Made by a program: the position numbers and the translations under genes. Below the pieces are notes generated by a model. It worked only from the letters and a program-made list of their open reading frames with translations. It was not told the origin of the DNA and searched no databases. This document shows positions 53,013-61,945 of a DNA stretch of 64,000 nucleotides, in pieces. Where the stretch lies: contig NZ_JAQFII010000001.1 of assembly GCF_029504575.1 (NCBI RefSeq), positions 3,479,001 to 3,543,000 of the forward strand, given 5' to 3'. Source of the stretch: Streptomyces sp. SPB162 (GTDB lineage Bacteria; Actinomycetota; Actinomycetes; Streptomycetales; Streptomycetaceae). Every line of letters begins with the position of its first letter. Position 1 is the stretch's first letter.

Positions 53013-53044
53013 CTCAACTGGCCTATAGATAAAGAGAGTTGAGC
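53012..53044. promoter_or_regulatory. Hairpin over the start region of the next gene
   Basis: GCTCAACT (53012-53019) and AGTTGAGC (53037-53044) form a perfect 8-bp stem. The right arm ends one base before the ATG at 53046 and the Shine-Dalgarno (AAAGAGAG) is in or beside it. Could restrict translation of the downstream gene. Confidence 0.55.
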
Positions 53045-53045
53045 A

Positions 53046-53516
53046 ATGTCGTCAACCGTACCGCGACCAGACCTCCGAGGCTACGGGGGAGGCGCCGCCT
53101 CGGGCCTGAGCCCGCGCACCGCGGCATCGGCCAGCAACTGGATCGACCGCCTTGCCGCCGCCCATCCCGAGGAGTTCGCCGGGCTGTTCCACGAGGCACT
53201 CACGGACGACCTTGGCGCGGTGGCCCGGCTGCACCAGCTCCTCGAAACCGCTTCGGAGTGGTGCCGCACACACGAAGCCCGTGACAGCGCCTCCGAGTTG
53301 GACGCCCTGGCGGAACGCCTGACCGATCTTGGCGAGGAGCTGCACCTCGTGGGGGAGGGCCTGGACGACGAGATCCACTCCCGCTCCCGACGACCGGCAG
53401 CGGCGGCTCGCGTCTCCCCGGCCGTGGCACTCAGCGGGCTTCCCGGCGATCGGCAAATCCCGGCCCCTGCCCCCATCCCGCCCTCCGCCGTCCGCGCACT
53501 GCCGCGCTCGCGATGA
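53046..53516 (+). CDS. Hypothetical protein in transfer operon
   Basis: 156 residues. An N-terminal part (SASNWIDRLAAAHPEEFAGLF) and a helical middle (SASELDALAERLTDLGEELHLVGEGLDDEI) are followed by a Pro/Ala tail. No family recognised. Directly behind the VirB4-like gene, start close to a hairpin. Confidence 0.65.
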   Translation: MSSTVPRPDLRGYGGGAASGLSPRTAASASNWIDRLAAAHPEEFAGLFHEALTDDLGAVARLHQLLETASEWCRTHEARDSASELDALAERLTDLGEELHLVGEGLDDEIHSRSRRPAAAARVSPAVALSGLPGDRQIPAPAPIPPSAVRALPRSR

Positions 53517-53553
53517 GCAAAGGCACAAGCACACGAAGCAAGAAGGATCTACC

Positions 53554-54240
53554 GTGCCCGAAATATCCGCACCCCATGAAGACCAGCCATCCTCGACCTC
53601 CGATCACCTGGCGTGGCGCCAGCACATCCCGGCCCTGGCTGCTGCCGCCGCCGGCATCCGCCAGGCGTCCGACGACTGGGATGCGGTCTCGGATTCCTTC
53701 TGCGACCGCGACGGCTGGCCCATCGATGACGGCTACGACGACGGCAAGGTGAAACGTGACGCCGAAGCGTGGAAACACGTGGAGGTCTTCCTCGCTCACG
53801 GCCCCGAGGTACTGGCTGGTGTGCGGGCCGCCGCCGTCGGTGCCGACTACGTCGAGGGGCCGATCAGCGAGGACCTCCGGCGGCTGCGCGGCATCGACAC
53901 CAACCTGGAACGAGCAGGCCAGATCCGGCACGAGTGGGATGACGTGTTGGCGCTCATGGACGCCTCGCAACCCGGTTCGCGAGAGCTGTACGTGAGCCGC
54001 GCGGAGGAGATCCGCAACGCCGACGGATGGCACTACGCGGACGAATTGTCATACCAAGGTCCGGCGCTCGCGCGGGCTGGCGACTACTTGGTCCGGCGGG
54101 CGGACACCGACCAGTCTCCGCAGACCGAACGCACTCAGGTAGCCCTCGCACGGTCCTCACCGGGCAACCGCAGCACTCCTGCTGCTTCGCCTCCTGCACC
54201 GCCCGCTCCGAATCTGCCTCCCGCTCATCGTTCTCGCTGA
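53554..54240 (+). CDS. Hypothetical acidic protein in transfer operon
   Basis: 228 residues from GTG 53554, with AGAAGGA six bases upstream. Acidic N-terminal stretch DDGYDDGKVKRDAEAWKHV, then a helical domain with two Tyr/Trp-containing repeats, and a Pro/Ala tail that looks unstructured. Such proteins lie between core genes of actinobacterial transfer regions. No function assigned. Confidence 0.65.
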   Translation: MPEISAPHEDQPSSTSDHLAWRQHIPALAAAAAGIRQASDDWDAVSDSFCDRDGWPIDDGYDDGKVKRDAEAWKHVEVFLAHGPEVLAGVRAAAVGADYVEGPISEDLRRLRGIDTNLERAGQIRHEWDDVLALMDASQPGSRELYVSRAEEIRNADGWHYADELSYQGPALARAGDYLVRRADTDQSPQTERTQVALARSSPGNRSTPAASPPAPPAPNLPPAHRSR

Positions 54241-54374
54241 CGCCGCTAACACAGAGTTCCGGCGACGCCAAACCGGCCAATCTCCGGATCCTCGTGGAAC
54301 ACCAATACTTCTGCCGTCCCACGGTCTGCGGCTCGCGCCGTCGGCTGCTGGGGCGCCGGGCCAAGGAGAGGTCC

Positions 54375-54956
54375 ATGCAATCCGACCAGCCTTTGGTCTC
54401 CCTCAAAAGCGAGAGCACTCGCATCACCGCGCGCGCCAGCGATCCTCCGCCGCGTTTCACAGCGGCATCCGTGGAACGGGAGCACGGGTACGGGCACGTC
54501 ACCGATCCCCTTCGGCAGCGCGGCCTGGAGTGCACCGTCGAGTACGGCCTCAGCGACTACATCGTCCACGTCGGGCTGCCCGACGGTAGTTCGCTGATCA
54601 TCTCGCCACCCCAGGAGCCGTCCACCGAGCATCCACCCGGGCATCCGGAGAGCTGGTTGGTGACCCGTGGGCATCCTGACGACTCCGCAATCCACGAAGT
54701 GATCTACGACTCGGAGCCGGACGGCCCCCACGCGCGACACGGCGGCAACGTTCCAAGTCTGCTCGCCGCGATCGACTCGCTCCTTGATCAGCTCGGCGTG
54801 ACTCCGCGGGCGGGCGCTGCCTCACCACGAGCGAGTGCCGCTCGCGCACTCTCGCCAACAGCCCAGCGCACGACGCCGACACCACAGCCAGCCGCGTCGG
54901 CCATACGCCCGGCGCTGCCACCCGTTCGTCGCTCCTCGTCTGTACCCGGTCGCTGA
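54375..54956 (+). CDS. Hypothetical protein in transfer operon
   Basis: 193 residues. The central part (YIVHVGLPDGSSLIISPP and SWLVTRGHP) is a predicted beta domain, flanked by polar tails. RBS AAGGAGAGG before ATG 54375. The 134-bp gap before it has no gene. Not recognised. Confidence 0.65.
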   Translation: MQSDQPLVSLKSESTRITARASDPPPRFTAASVEREHGYGHVTDPLRQRGLECTVEYGLSDYIVHVGLPDGSSLIISPPQEPSTEHPPGHPESWLVTRGHPDDSAIHEVIYDSEPDGPHARHGGNVPSLLAAIDSLLDQLGVTPRAGAASPRASAARALSPTAQRTTPTPQPAASAIRPALPPVRRSSSVPGR

Positions 54957-55053
54957 CCGCTTCCCGCCTCGGAGTCCGCCATGGCCCACCCCACCAGAAC
55001 CATCCCGACCCTCGACCGCGCCGGCCCCCGAGCTTCCACCGGATGGATCTGCT

Positions 55054-55824
55054 ATGCCCACCCACTACGACTCGCTCCCCGACATCGCAGTCGGCCGCCA
55101 CCCCGACTACGGCATCGTCGCCGCGAACCCGAAGCAACTCGCCGCAAGCACATGGATGTTGAAGGGCTTCGACTTTCACCCCGTCCCGGACCAGCCGACG
55201 CTGTACGCACTGGCCGACCAGCAGCGTGACGGACAGGGTCGCGCCACCCGGGCCGTCGCGCTGCTACGTAAGGCCGGCTACCAAGTTGACGTGGATGCCG
55301 CGTTCGACCCCTCGCTGGCCTCCGGTGCGGCTCCGGCCCGTGAGCGCCCTCTACGCATAGATCCCGACGTCGCCTTCGCCGAGCATCCGCGTCTAGGCAT
55401 CGTCGCGGCCACCAACGACCACTCCTCTGCGCTCGGCGGCCGACTCATCCTGGAGGAACACGGCTGGCGACTGAACCCGGACCTGGACATCTACACGCTG
55501 CCGATCACCTCCGACCGCAGCGAAGCCCTGGAAAAGGTCGCCAGCGCCACGATGACGATGCACCGATCCGACCTCCAGGTCGCGGTGCAGCCACGTCTCG
55601 CCCAGGACGTAACAGCCCGCCGCCCTCCTGCACCCGCGCCACCCGCACGCCACGAGCGCAGCCAGGGCTTGGCCACGCACAAGTTCCCCATCAGCGCTGC
55701 CGCGCTCGCCGCCAGCCCAGCCCGCGCCGGCCTCCCGGGCAAGGCGCCGGTTCCCGCTCCCGCCGCGTCCGCTCCGGCGGCCCGGCCGGTAGACCCGCGC
55801 ATCGCCTTCTCCCGCAATCGCTGA
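55054..55824 (+). CDS. Hypothetical protein with duplicated about 80-residue domain
   Basis: 256 residues. Two copies of one domain: first DIAVGRHPDYGIVAANPK, second DVAFAEHPRLGIVAATND, each closing with YAL/YTL. An Ala/Pro tail follows. The repeat suggests a ligand-binding or packing fold, but no family is known to me. Start ATG 55054. Confidence 0.65.
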   Translation: MPTHYDSLPDIAVGRHPDYGIVAANPKQLAASTWMLKGFDFHPVPDQPTLYALADQQRDGQGRATRAVALLRKAGYQVDVDAAFDPSLASGAAPARERPLRIDPDVAFAEHPRLGIVAATNDHSSALGGRLILEEHGWRLNPDLDIYTLPITSDRSEALEKVASATMTMHRSDLQVAVQPRLAQDVTARRPPAPAPPARHERSQGLATHKFPISAAALAASPARAGLPGKAPVPAPAASAPAARPVDPRIAFSRNR

Positions 55825-55902
55825 CCCCTAAAAGCTCCGGGCCCTCCTCGCCTTCGCCCAGCACCCCACCGCTTTCCCGCCAACACCGATAGGAGTTCCG
55901 CC

Positions 55903-56284
55903 GTGCCCGACGCACCAGCAGAGCCGTTCATGCCGATCCGGCACACCATCACCGGGGAGATCACCACCACCGGCTACAACGCCGCCGCCCGGCGAATCCT
56001 GCTCCAGGACGGCTTCGAAGAGACGCCCGGCTGCGCCTGCCGAGCGACGGAACCCGGTGCGGAGCGGACGCACGGGCCTGCTCGCCAGCCGACGAGCTGC
56101 TCGTCGCCGGTCATCCCCTGCCGCTGGACCGCGCCCTCGGTCGGCCGGTGAGCGCCGACGGTACGCCTCGGTTGGCCCGGTCGCCGATGTCGGCACAGTC
56201 CGTGATCCGCTCCGAGACCGACCAGCCCCTCCAGCCCACGCCAACCCCGCCCGCCGCCCTACGTGTTGAAGGAGCCTCGTTGTG
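55903..56284 (+). pseudogene. Hypothetical protein, probably one gene split by a one-base indel
   Basis: Starts at GTG 55903 after AGGAG. The first 42 codons (FMPIRHTITGEITTTGYNAA..) are in one frame. From about 56026-56028 (a CCC run) the coding-like frame moves on: RLRLPSDGTRCGADARA, then ELLVAGHPLPLDRALG, and ends TGA at 56282-56284, overlapping the next start (GTGA). Adding one C joins the two. In the frame as given the product is 82 residues with an uninformative tail. Confidence 0.5.
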
Positions 56285-57487
56285 ACCACACCCGGACCGC
56301 CTACCAGTCCAGCGCGCACCAAGGGCGGCGAACTACGGGCCAAGGTGGCCCGTCTGCTGGCCGACCGGCCGGCAGATGCGCTCACCATCGGGGGCATGGC
56401 CAGGCAGCTGGGCCACTCCCACGGCGCCGTCCGCAACGCCGCCCTCACCCTGGTGCGACGCGGCGAGGCCGACCAAAGCGGAACCGGACAACCGGAGTTC
56501 CGCGCGAACGCGAAGACTGCCGCAGCCGCGCAGACCGCTGTGATCAGCCCACCGGGCACCCACGCTCCCCGCGCTCAGGCGGCCATGGCCCGCACGACCA
56601 TTACCGCAGCGGCCACGCCGAAGCAGACCGGCCCGATCCGCCGCGCGGGGGGCCAGCTCTACCACCCCCGGGAGCTGGCCGATCTGCCCGATGTCGAGGC
56701 GTTGAACCGTCTGCGCGACGCCGACGTGCCGGTGCTGCTCTACGGCCCTCCGGGCACCGGCAAGACGTCGCTGGTGGAGGCGGCGTTCCCGGACCTGCTC
56801 ACCGTCGCCGGGGACGGCGACACCACGGTCGGCGACTTGATCGGCGAGTACACGCAGGCTGACAGCGGGGGTTACGTCTTCCAGTACGGTCCGCTGGTCA
56901 CCGCGATGACCGAGGGCCGTGCCCTGCTGATCGACGATGCCACCTTGATCTCGCCGAAGGTGTTGGCGGCGCTGTATCCCGCGATGGACGGGCGCAGGCA
57001 GATCCAGGTCAAGGCCCACAAGGGCGAGACCATCAAGGCCGAGCCGGGCTTCTATGTGGTGGCGGGCCACAATCCCGGCGTCCACGGGGCGGTGTTGACG
57101 GAGGCGCTGTCGTCCCGGTTCAGCGTGCAGATCCAGATCGGCACGGACTATGACCTCGCCCTGGCCTTGAGGATCGATGCCCGGGTGGTCCGGGTCGCCC
57201 GGCACCTCGCCCGCCAGGTCGAACTCGGCGAGCTGGGCTGGGCCCCCCAACTGCGGGAGCTGCTCAGCTACCAGAAGACCGAGGCCGTCCTGGGGACCAA
57301 TGCCGCGCTCGCGAACCTGGTCGGCATCGCTCCTGTGGAGGATCGCGACGCCGTCGCCGACGCCGTCATCAAGACTGTCGGCGTCAAGAAGATCGCACCC
57401 CTCACCCTCGGCAAGCAGCTCCCCGCCTCGGCCGTCCGGCAGCCCCCGGGCAGCACCGGCTCCGCACAGCAGGGCCGCTCGCGATGA
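56282..57487 (+). CDS. MoxR-type AAA+ ATPase with N-terminal winged helix
   Basis: 401 residues. About 15-65 form a winged-helix/HTH (ALTIGGMARQLGHSHGAVRN). The AAA+ domain is at about 125-390: Walker A YGPPGTGKTS (154-163), Walker B ALLIDDATL (215-223), and the GHNPG sensor. MoxR ATPases act with a VWA partner as chaperones or regulators. The partner is the next gene, overlapped by ATGA. An added DNA-binding part is unusual for MoxR. Confidence 0.85.
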   Translation: MTTPGPPTSPARTKGGELRAKVARLLADRPADALTIGGMARQLGHSHGAVRNAALTLVRRGEADQSGTGQPEFRANAKTAAAAQTAVISPPGTHAPRAQAAMARTTITAAATPKQTGPIRRAGGQLYHPRELADLPDVEALNRLRDADVPVLLYGPPGTGKTSLVEAAFPDLLTVAGDGDTTVGDLIGEYTQADSGGYVFQYGPLVTAMTEGRALLIDDATLISPKVLAALYPAMDGRRQIQVKAHKGETIKAEPGFYVVAGHNPGVHGAVLTEALSSRFSVQIQIGTDYDLALALRIDARVVRVARHLARQVELGELGWAPQLRELLSYQKTEAVLGTNAALANLVGIAPVEDRDAVADAVIKTVGVKKIAPLTLGKQLPASAVRQPPGSTGSAQQGRSR

Positions 57488-59283
57488 GCGCCCACCACCA
57501 CGTCCAGTCCCCCGCCGTCACGCCGGACGTCGACGCCGACCTCGCGCGCTGGGACGACGACGGCGCCCCGCCCGCGCAGCCCCGCACCTCCCCGGCCGCA
57601 TGGCTGCGCGTGGGTGCCGAACTCGGCGACCGGCTGGTCGCCCTCTCCGGCCGCCAGGACCTCCTCGTCACCTGCCGCCCCGGCACGCGCAGCGGCGCAC
57701 CGGCCGCGTTCTTCCCCGCTCTGGGCGAGGTCGAGTTCGACGCCGCCCTGTTCGCCCCGCTGAAGCCCCACGAGATCCATCCGCGGATCGTGGGCGACGA
57801 GGAGCGGTATCCCGCCGCCTGGGGCGTGTTCGTACACGAGGCCGCGCACGCGGCCCACTCCGTGTGGACACAGCCTGCCGGAGCGGACCCCCGTGTCGTC
57901 GAGGCCGCGCTCCTGCTGGAGGAGAGCCGTGTCGAAGGCGCACACCTGATCACGCGGCCCACGGACCGCACGTACCTGCGTACCAGTGCCCGAACCCTGG
58001 TCATGCCCGACATCGCCCACCCCACCCTTCAGGGCATCGAGCACGCCGCCGGCGTGGCGGCCCTGATCCTCGGCCGCCGTGACGTCGGCATCCTGGACGC
58101 CGGCGAGACCCGGGCCGTCGCCGACCTGTGCGAAAAGGTGCTGGGCGCAGACCTGCTGGACAACCTCACCCGCATCTGGACCGCAGCCCACCAGTGCCCC
58201 GACCACGACGCCACGACCATGCTCGCGCACGGTCAAGAATGGTGCGACGCTCTGGACGCCGCTGCCCCCGCCCTGCCCGTGCCGGAGAACCTCACCGATC
58301 TGCTGTCCGGCGCCGTGGGGGTCGTCATGGACAGCACGGCCGCCACTGACGCCGCCGACCTCGCGGCACAGGCCGCAGCGGCCAACGCCGTGGCCGCGCA
58401 GTCCAAGGCGCAGACTCAGGACCGCGCCCAGCGGGCCGGCCAGCGACGTCAAGCCGCCGCCACCGCCAAGTCGGTCTTCAACGCCCGTGGCACCACCGTC
58501 ACCCCCGACGGCACACCGGCGCCCTACGGCAACCCGGTCACCGGCACCCGCAGGCCCACCGCCGCCGAACAGAGTGCCGCCGCGCGCCTGAGCCGTGCGC
58601 TGCGTGCCGCCGCCTACCGCGAGCGGACCGAGGAGCGGACCACCAGCCCCACCCCGCCCGGCCGCCTCAACATGCGCGCGGCCCTCGCCCGCGACGCCCA
58701 GCGCGCGGCCGGGTCGGTCCCCACCGCGGAACCGTTCACACACACCCGCCGCCGCAACTCCCCCACCCCGCCGCTGCGTGTGGGTATCGCCGTCGATGTC
58801 TCCGGCTCCATGCGCGCCGCCTGCGCGCCCGTCGCGTCCGCTGCCTGGATCGTGGCCCGCGCAGCAGCCCTGACCGACCCCGACTCCCTCACCGCCACCA
58901 TCGCCTACGACCAGCACCTGACCGCGTTGACCCGACCCACCCACCGAGCACCAGAGCGCGTGACGACGTTCGATGCCAACGGCGGCCACCACAACCTCGG
59001 CGACGCCATCGACGCACTCGACCACGGCCTCGAACTCAGCCGCCCCGGCGCTGGCCGCCTCCTCGTGATCGTCACCGACGCCCATTACGGCAGCGACGAA
59101 ACCGCTGCGGCCGTCACCCGCGTCAAGCAGCTCACGACCGCCGGCTGCGCCGTACTCCAGCTCACCGTCACCGCGGAGTCCCGCCACTTGCCGGGGACCA
59201 CCTTGCTGCACCTGACCCAGCCCTCCAGCGCTCCCGCCGCCATCGCCACGGCGGCCACAAACGCCATTCGCAGGACGCGCTGA
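57484..59283 (+). CDS. VWA-domain protein with HExxH motif, MoxR partner
   Basis: 599 residues. An HEAAH motif (118-122) with a downstream Glu in LLEESRVEG suggests a metallopeptidase in the N-terminal half. A basic, Ala-rich linker follows. The C-terminal VWA domain (about 433-590) has MIDAS DVSGS (438-442), and a later aspartate in VTDAHYG. The pair MoxR/VWA is well known as a two-protein machine (CobS/CobT-like). Here it sits in a conjugation cluster. Confidence 0.85.
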   Translation: MSAHHHVQSPAVTPDVDADLARWDDDGAPPAQPRTSPAAWLRVGAELGDRLVALSGRQDLLVTCRPGTRSGAPAAFFPALGEVEFDAALFAPLKPHEIHPRIVGDEERYPAAWGVFVHEAAHAAHSVWTQPAGADPRVVEAALLLEESRVEGAHLITRPTDRTYLRTSARTLVMPDIAHPTLQGIEHAAGVAALILGRRDVGILDAGETRAVADLCEKVLGADLLDNLTRIWTAAHQCPDHDATTMLAHGQEWCDALDAAAPALPVPENLTDLLSGAVGVVMDSTAATDAADLAAQAAAANAVAAQSKAQTQDRAQRAGQRRQAAATAKSVFNARGTTVTPDGTPAPYGNPVTGTRRPTAAEQSAAARLSRALRAAAYRERTEERTTSPTPPGRLNMRAALARDAQRAAGSVPTAEPFTHTRRRNSPTPPLRVGIAVDVSGSMRAACAPVASAAWIVARAAALTDPDSLTATIAYDQHLTALTRPTHRAPERVTTFDANGGHHNLGDAIDALDHGLELSRPGAGRLLVIVTDAHYGSDETAAAVTRVKQLTTAGCAVLQLTVTAESRHLPGTTLLHLTQPSSAPAAIATAATNAIRRTR

Positions 59284-59356
59284 GACGACGCAGAAGGCGG
59301 AAGCGTCCCCGAGACCACCGCCAAGCAGTCCAGACCACCTCCGTCCGCCGCATGAA

Positions 59357-59375
59357 TCGTGCATCTGATGCACGA
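59357..59375. promoter_or_regulatory. Palindrome TCGTGCAT-ctg-ATGCACGA
   Basis: Perfect 8-base arms, 54 bases before the gene at 59429 and following the VWA gene. Possible operator for the second half of the transfer region; no regulator identified. Confidence 0.5.
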
Positions 59376-59428
59376 CCCTCCGCAGCGACGCAGGCCACCA
59401 CCCCAACCGCCAACGAAAGGCACTCGAT

Positions 59429-59983
59429 ATGAAGCCCCAGACCAGCAGCCCGACCTCGAACGTAACGCCCATCAAACGGAATTCCCCGGGGGTGGCGACC
59501 ATCTGGCAGATCACTTACTCCTGCGGCCACTCGGCCGAGCGCGACCTGTCCGACCGCGCAGCCGACCGTCGCGCGGGCTTCGCCGAGTGGCTCGCCAAGC
59601 AGGAGTGCACGGATTGCTGGCGGACAGCGAAGGAGGACGACGAGCAGGACAAGGCCGCTTGGCTGGAGGCCAAGCGGGCCGAAGAGCAGGCCGAATCCGA
59701 AGCCTGGTCTCAGCAGTACCGGATGCCTCCTCTGGAGGGGACCGAGCGAGCGGTCGCCTGGGGTGTGCGCTGTCGCCACCAGGTCCTGGCGGCTGCCTAC
59801 ACCGCCCTGGTCCTCGAAGGCGAGACCAGCGAGACGGAGTGGGAGGAGATCGAGGCAGCCGCTCGCGCCATCACCCGTGCCGGGTGGTGGATCGACCAGC
59901 GCTCCTCCGAGCCCGACGACCTCACGGAACTGCTCCAGGCAGCCACCGAAGCCGACCGGCCGACCGAGAACCCCCACTTCTGA
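59429..59983 (+). CDS. Hypothetical protein with zinc-ribbon-like cysteines
   Basis: 184 residues. YSCGHSAERD and CTDCW give a C-G-H...C-x2-C set, probably a small zinc site, followed by a charged helix (EEDEQDKAAWLEAKRAEE type) and a conserved-looking C-terminus (TEWEEIEAAARAITRAGWW). RBS AAAGG. No family recognised. Confidence 0.68.
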   Translation: MKPQTSSPTSNVTPIKRNSPGVATIWQITYSCGHSAERDLSDRAADRRAGFAEWLAKQECTDCWRTAKEDDEQDKAAWLEAKRAEEQAESEAWSQQYRMPPLEGTERAVAWGVRCRHQVLAAAYTALVLEGETSETEWEEIEAAARAITRAGWWIDQRSSEPDDLTELLQAATEADRPTENPHF

Positions 59984-59989
59984 CCGCAC

Positions 59990-60013
59990 GGTGCCCCGCC
60001 TCGGCGGGGCACC
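59990..60013. terminator. Terminator-like hairpin
   Basis: GGTGCCCCGCC (59990-60000) and GGCGGGGCACC (60003-60013) form an 11-bp stem. Followed by the next gene 30 bases on, so it may be an attenuator rather than a full stop. Confidence 0.65.
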
Positions 60014-60042
60014 GGCTCCTATTTCAAGGACCTTGATACCCC

Positions 60043-60552
60043 ATGCCCGAGTACCCCCTGCGCTGCGATGTCCGGCGTACCGAGAGCACCACGGACCTCC
60101 TCGGCCAACTCCACCGCAGCGAGCCCGGTTTTGCCCCCTACCTCCTCACCGCCTGGTCCTCGGAACTGACCGCCCAGGAGACCGTCGTCCTCCCGCACCT
60201 GGCTCTGCTGCTCGACGAACCCGTCGCGCTGCGGAAACCGCGGACCGGGCACACCGCGTCCCAGCGACTCACCTGGCACTGCGCCATTCGCAACACCACC
60301 GACGTGGAACTCGACGACGGCGACTGGTTCGAGCTGACGCGCGAGGTTCTCGACGCCACCGGCATAGAGCCGGACGCCGATCCGGCGGCCTGCCGGTGGG
60401 TGGCCATGCGTAACCGGGCCAACGGGCTCGACATCGTCGCGACCGTCATCCGCCAGGACGGCCGCTGGGCCCGGTTGCACAACGACGCCTACTTCGCCCG
60501 CGCCGCCTGCGCGAATTTCACCTACGACCACGGCCTCGACACCCCGGGATGA
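60043..60552 (+). CDS. Relaxase-like domain protein (short paralogue)
   Basis: 169 residues. The C-terminal part has ATGIEPDADPAACRWVAMRN and VATVIRQDGRWARLHND, which match VTGVAPEGDPDACRWIAMRN and VATLAREDG in the relaxase-like protein downstream. The N-terminal half lacks the rest of that protein. It may be an accessory or a degenerate duplicate. Confidence 0.7.
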   Translation: MPEYPLRCDVRRTESTTDLLGQLHRSEPGFAPYLLTAWSSELTAQETVVLPHLALLLDEPVALRKPRTGHTASQRLTWHCAIRNTTDVELDDGDWFELTREVLDATGIEPDADPAACRWVAMRNRANGLDIVATVIRQDGRWARLHNDAYFARAACANFTYDHGLDTPG

Positions 60553-60667
60553 GCGGTGGCTTCTACCGGCAATCTCCGGCCTCGCCAAATCGCGAATCCT
60601 GCGGATCCTCTCCCTGACAGCCCGGAGACCGGGCTCCTGTTCGCCACTCCCCTTCGAGGTAGCCGCC

Positions 60668-61945
60668 GTGATCGCCCACCTGCAGCGCGCCAGCAACACC
60701 GCTGGCCTGCTCTCGTACCTTTACGGGCCGGGCGAGCGCGGTAGTCACACCAGTCCCCGGCTGATCGCGGGCGACGGCCACGGAGCCCCGATCGACCTGC
60801 TCGCCGAAACCGGCTCGCCGCCCTACTTGGCCAGCGCCCTCGACGCTCCCGTGGAACGTCTCGGGGTCCGCGCTCCCGAACAGCCGGTATGGATCTGCTC
60901 GGTCCGCTCCGACCCTGGCCGACCGGACCTCACCGACTCCCAATGGGCCACGGTCGCCCGCCGCCTCGTGGCCGTTACCGGTGTCGCTCCAGAAGGCGAT
61001 CCAGATGCCTGCCGGTGGATCGCTATGCGCAACCAGCCTCGGCAGGTGCACGTCGTGGCCACCCTCGCTCGTGAGGACGGCAGCCTCCACAACGGCTACC
61101 GAGATGCCTTCCGCCTCCAAACGGAGTGCCGCCGAATCGCCGCCGAGCTGGGTCACCTGCACACCACGCCAGAACCGATATCCCGAGCCCCGGAGACCAA
61201 CGTGCCCGCCCCCTCCATCACCATCACCGCCGAGCCCAGCGGGAGCGTCTCGGCGAAGGGCGCCAGCGACGACCTTTCCGCCACGCTCCTCAAGCACGCC
61301 GGCTTCCAGCAGATCGAGGACTGGTACGGCCGACGCCATCGCCTGCCCACCACGACCCCGGCCGTCGACCGCGCGGCCATCGCCACCCACGCGGCCGAGA
61401 TGCTTCGGGCCGCCCGCTACGGAGTCGACCTCGACCCCTCCCTCGACTCCGGCCGCACGGCCACCCCGGCAAACCCGCTCGGGCCCTACATCGCCGGAGC
61501 AGAACTCCTCCGGCTCACCGACCAGATCAGGTCTGCCGAGAACGGTGACGACCTTCGACGGGCAGTCGACCACCTCCTCCACCCCGAACACGGCGCGCTG
61601 GAGCGTGTGCGGGAGGCGCTGGAGGCGGCAAGCGAGCAGATCACGGACCTCGACGACGAGGCATATCAACTCGCCGACCGGTTTGGGTTCGCTGCTGAGT
61701 TCGTCAGCTCGGCGCAGTCGGAACTCCACGACTCGGAGGTCGAGTTGCTCGGCGTCGGCCGTACACAGGAGCCGCAGGCCGAGGCACGGAAGCAGTTTCC
61801 GAGGCTCCCCGACCCCCGAGCCGCCGCTCTCGCCACTTCGCCCGCAGCGGCTAAGGCCAAGGTCTCCTCGGCCTTCGGTGGTGGGGCATCAGATACCAGC
61901 GCGGCTGTGCGCCCCTCACAGGCCCCCGGCCCTCGGGCGCGGTGA
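60668..61945 (+). CDS. Relaxase/mobilization nuclease-like protein
   Basis: 425 residues from GTG 60668. The N-terminus IAHLQRASNTAGLLSYLYGP and the block DPDACRWIAMRNQPRQVHVV resemble relaxases of Streptomyces mobile elements, with the HVVATL strand as in MOB enzymes. A classical three-His motif is not obvious. The C-terminal half is helical with a Pro/Ala tail. It should nick oriT and lead DNA transfer. Stop overlaps the MFS gene start (GTGA). Confidence 0.72.
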   Translation: MIAHLQRASNTAGLLSYLYGPGERGSHTSPRLIAGDGHGAPIDLLAETGSPPYLASALDAPVERLGVRAPEQPVWICSVRSDPGRPDLTDSQWATVARRLVAVTGVAPEGDPDACRWIAMRNQPRQVHVVATLAREDGSLHNGYRDAFRLQTECRRIAAELGHLHTTPEPISRAPETNVPAPSITITAEPSGSVSAKGASDDLSATLLKHAGFQQIEDWYGRRHRLPTTTPAVDRAAIATHAAEMLRAARYGVDLDPSLDSGRTATPANPLGPYIAGAELLRLTDQIRSAENGDDLRRAVDHLLHPEHGALERVREALEAASEQITDLDDEAYQLADRFGFAAEFVSSAQSELHDSEVELLGVGRTQEPQAEARKQFPRLPDPRAAALATSPAAAKAKVSSAFGGGASDTSAAVRPSQAPGPRAR

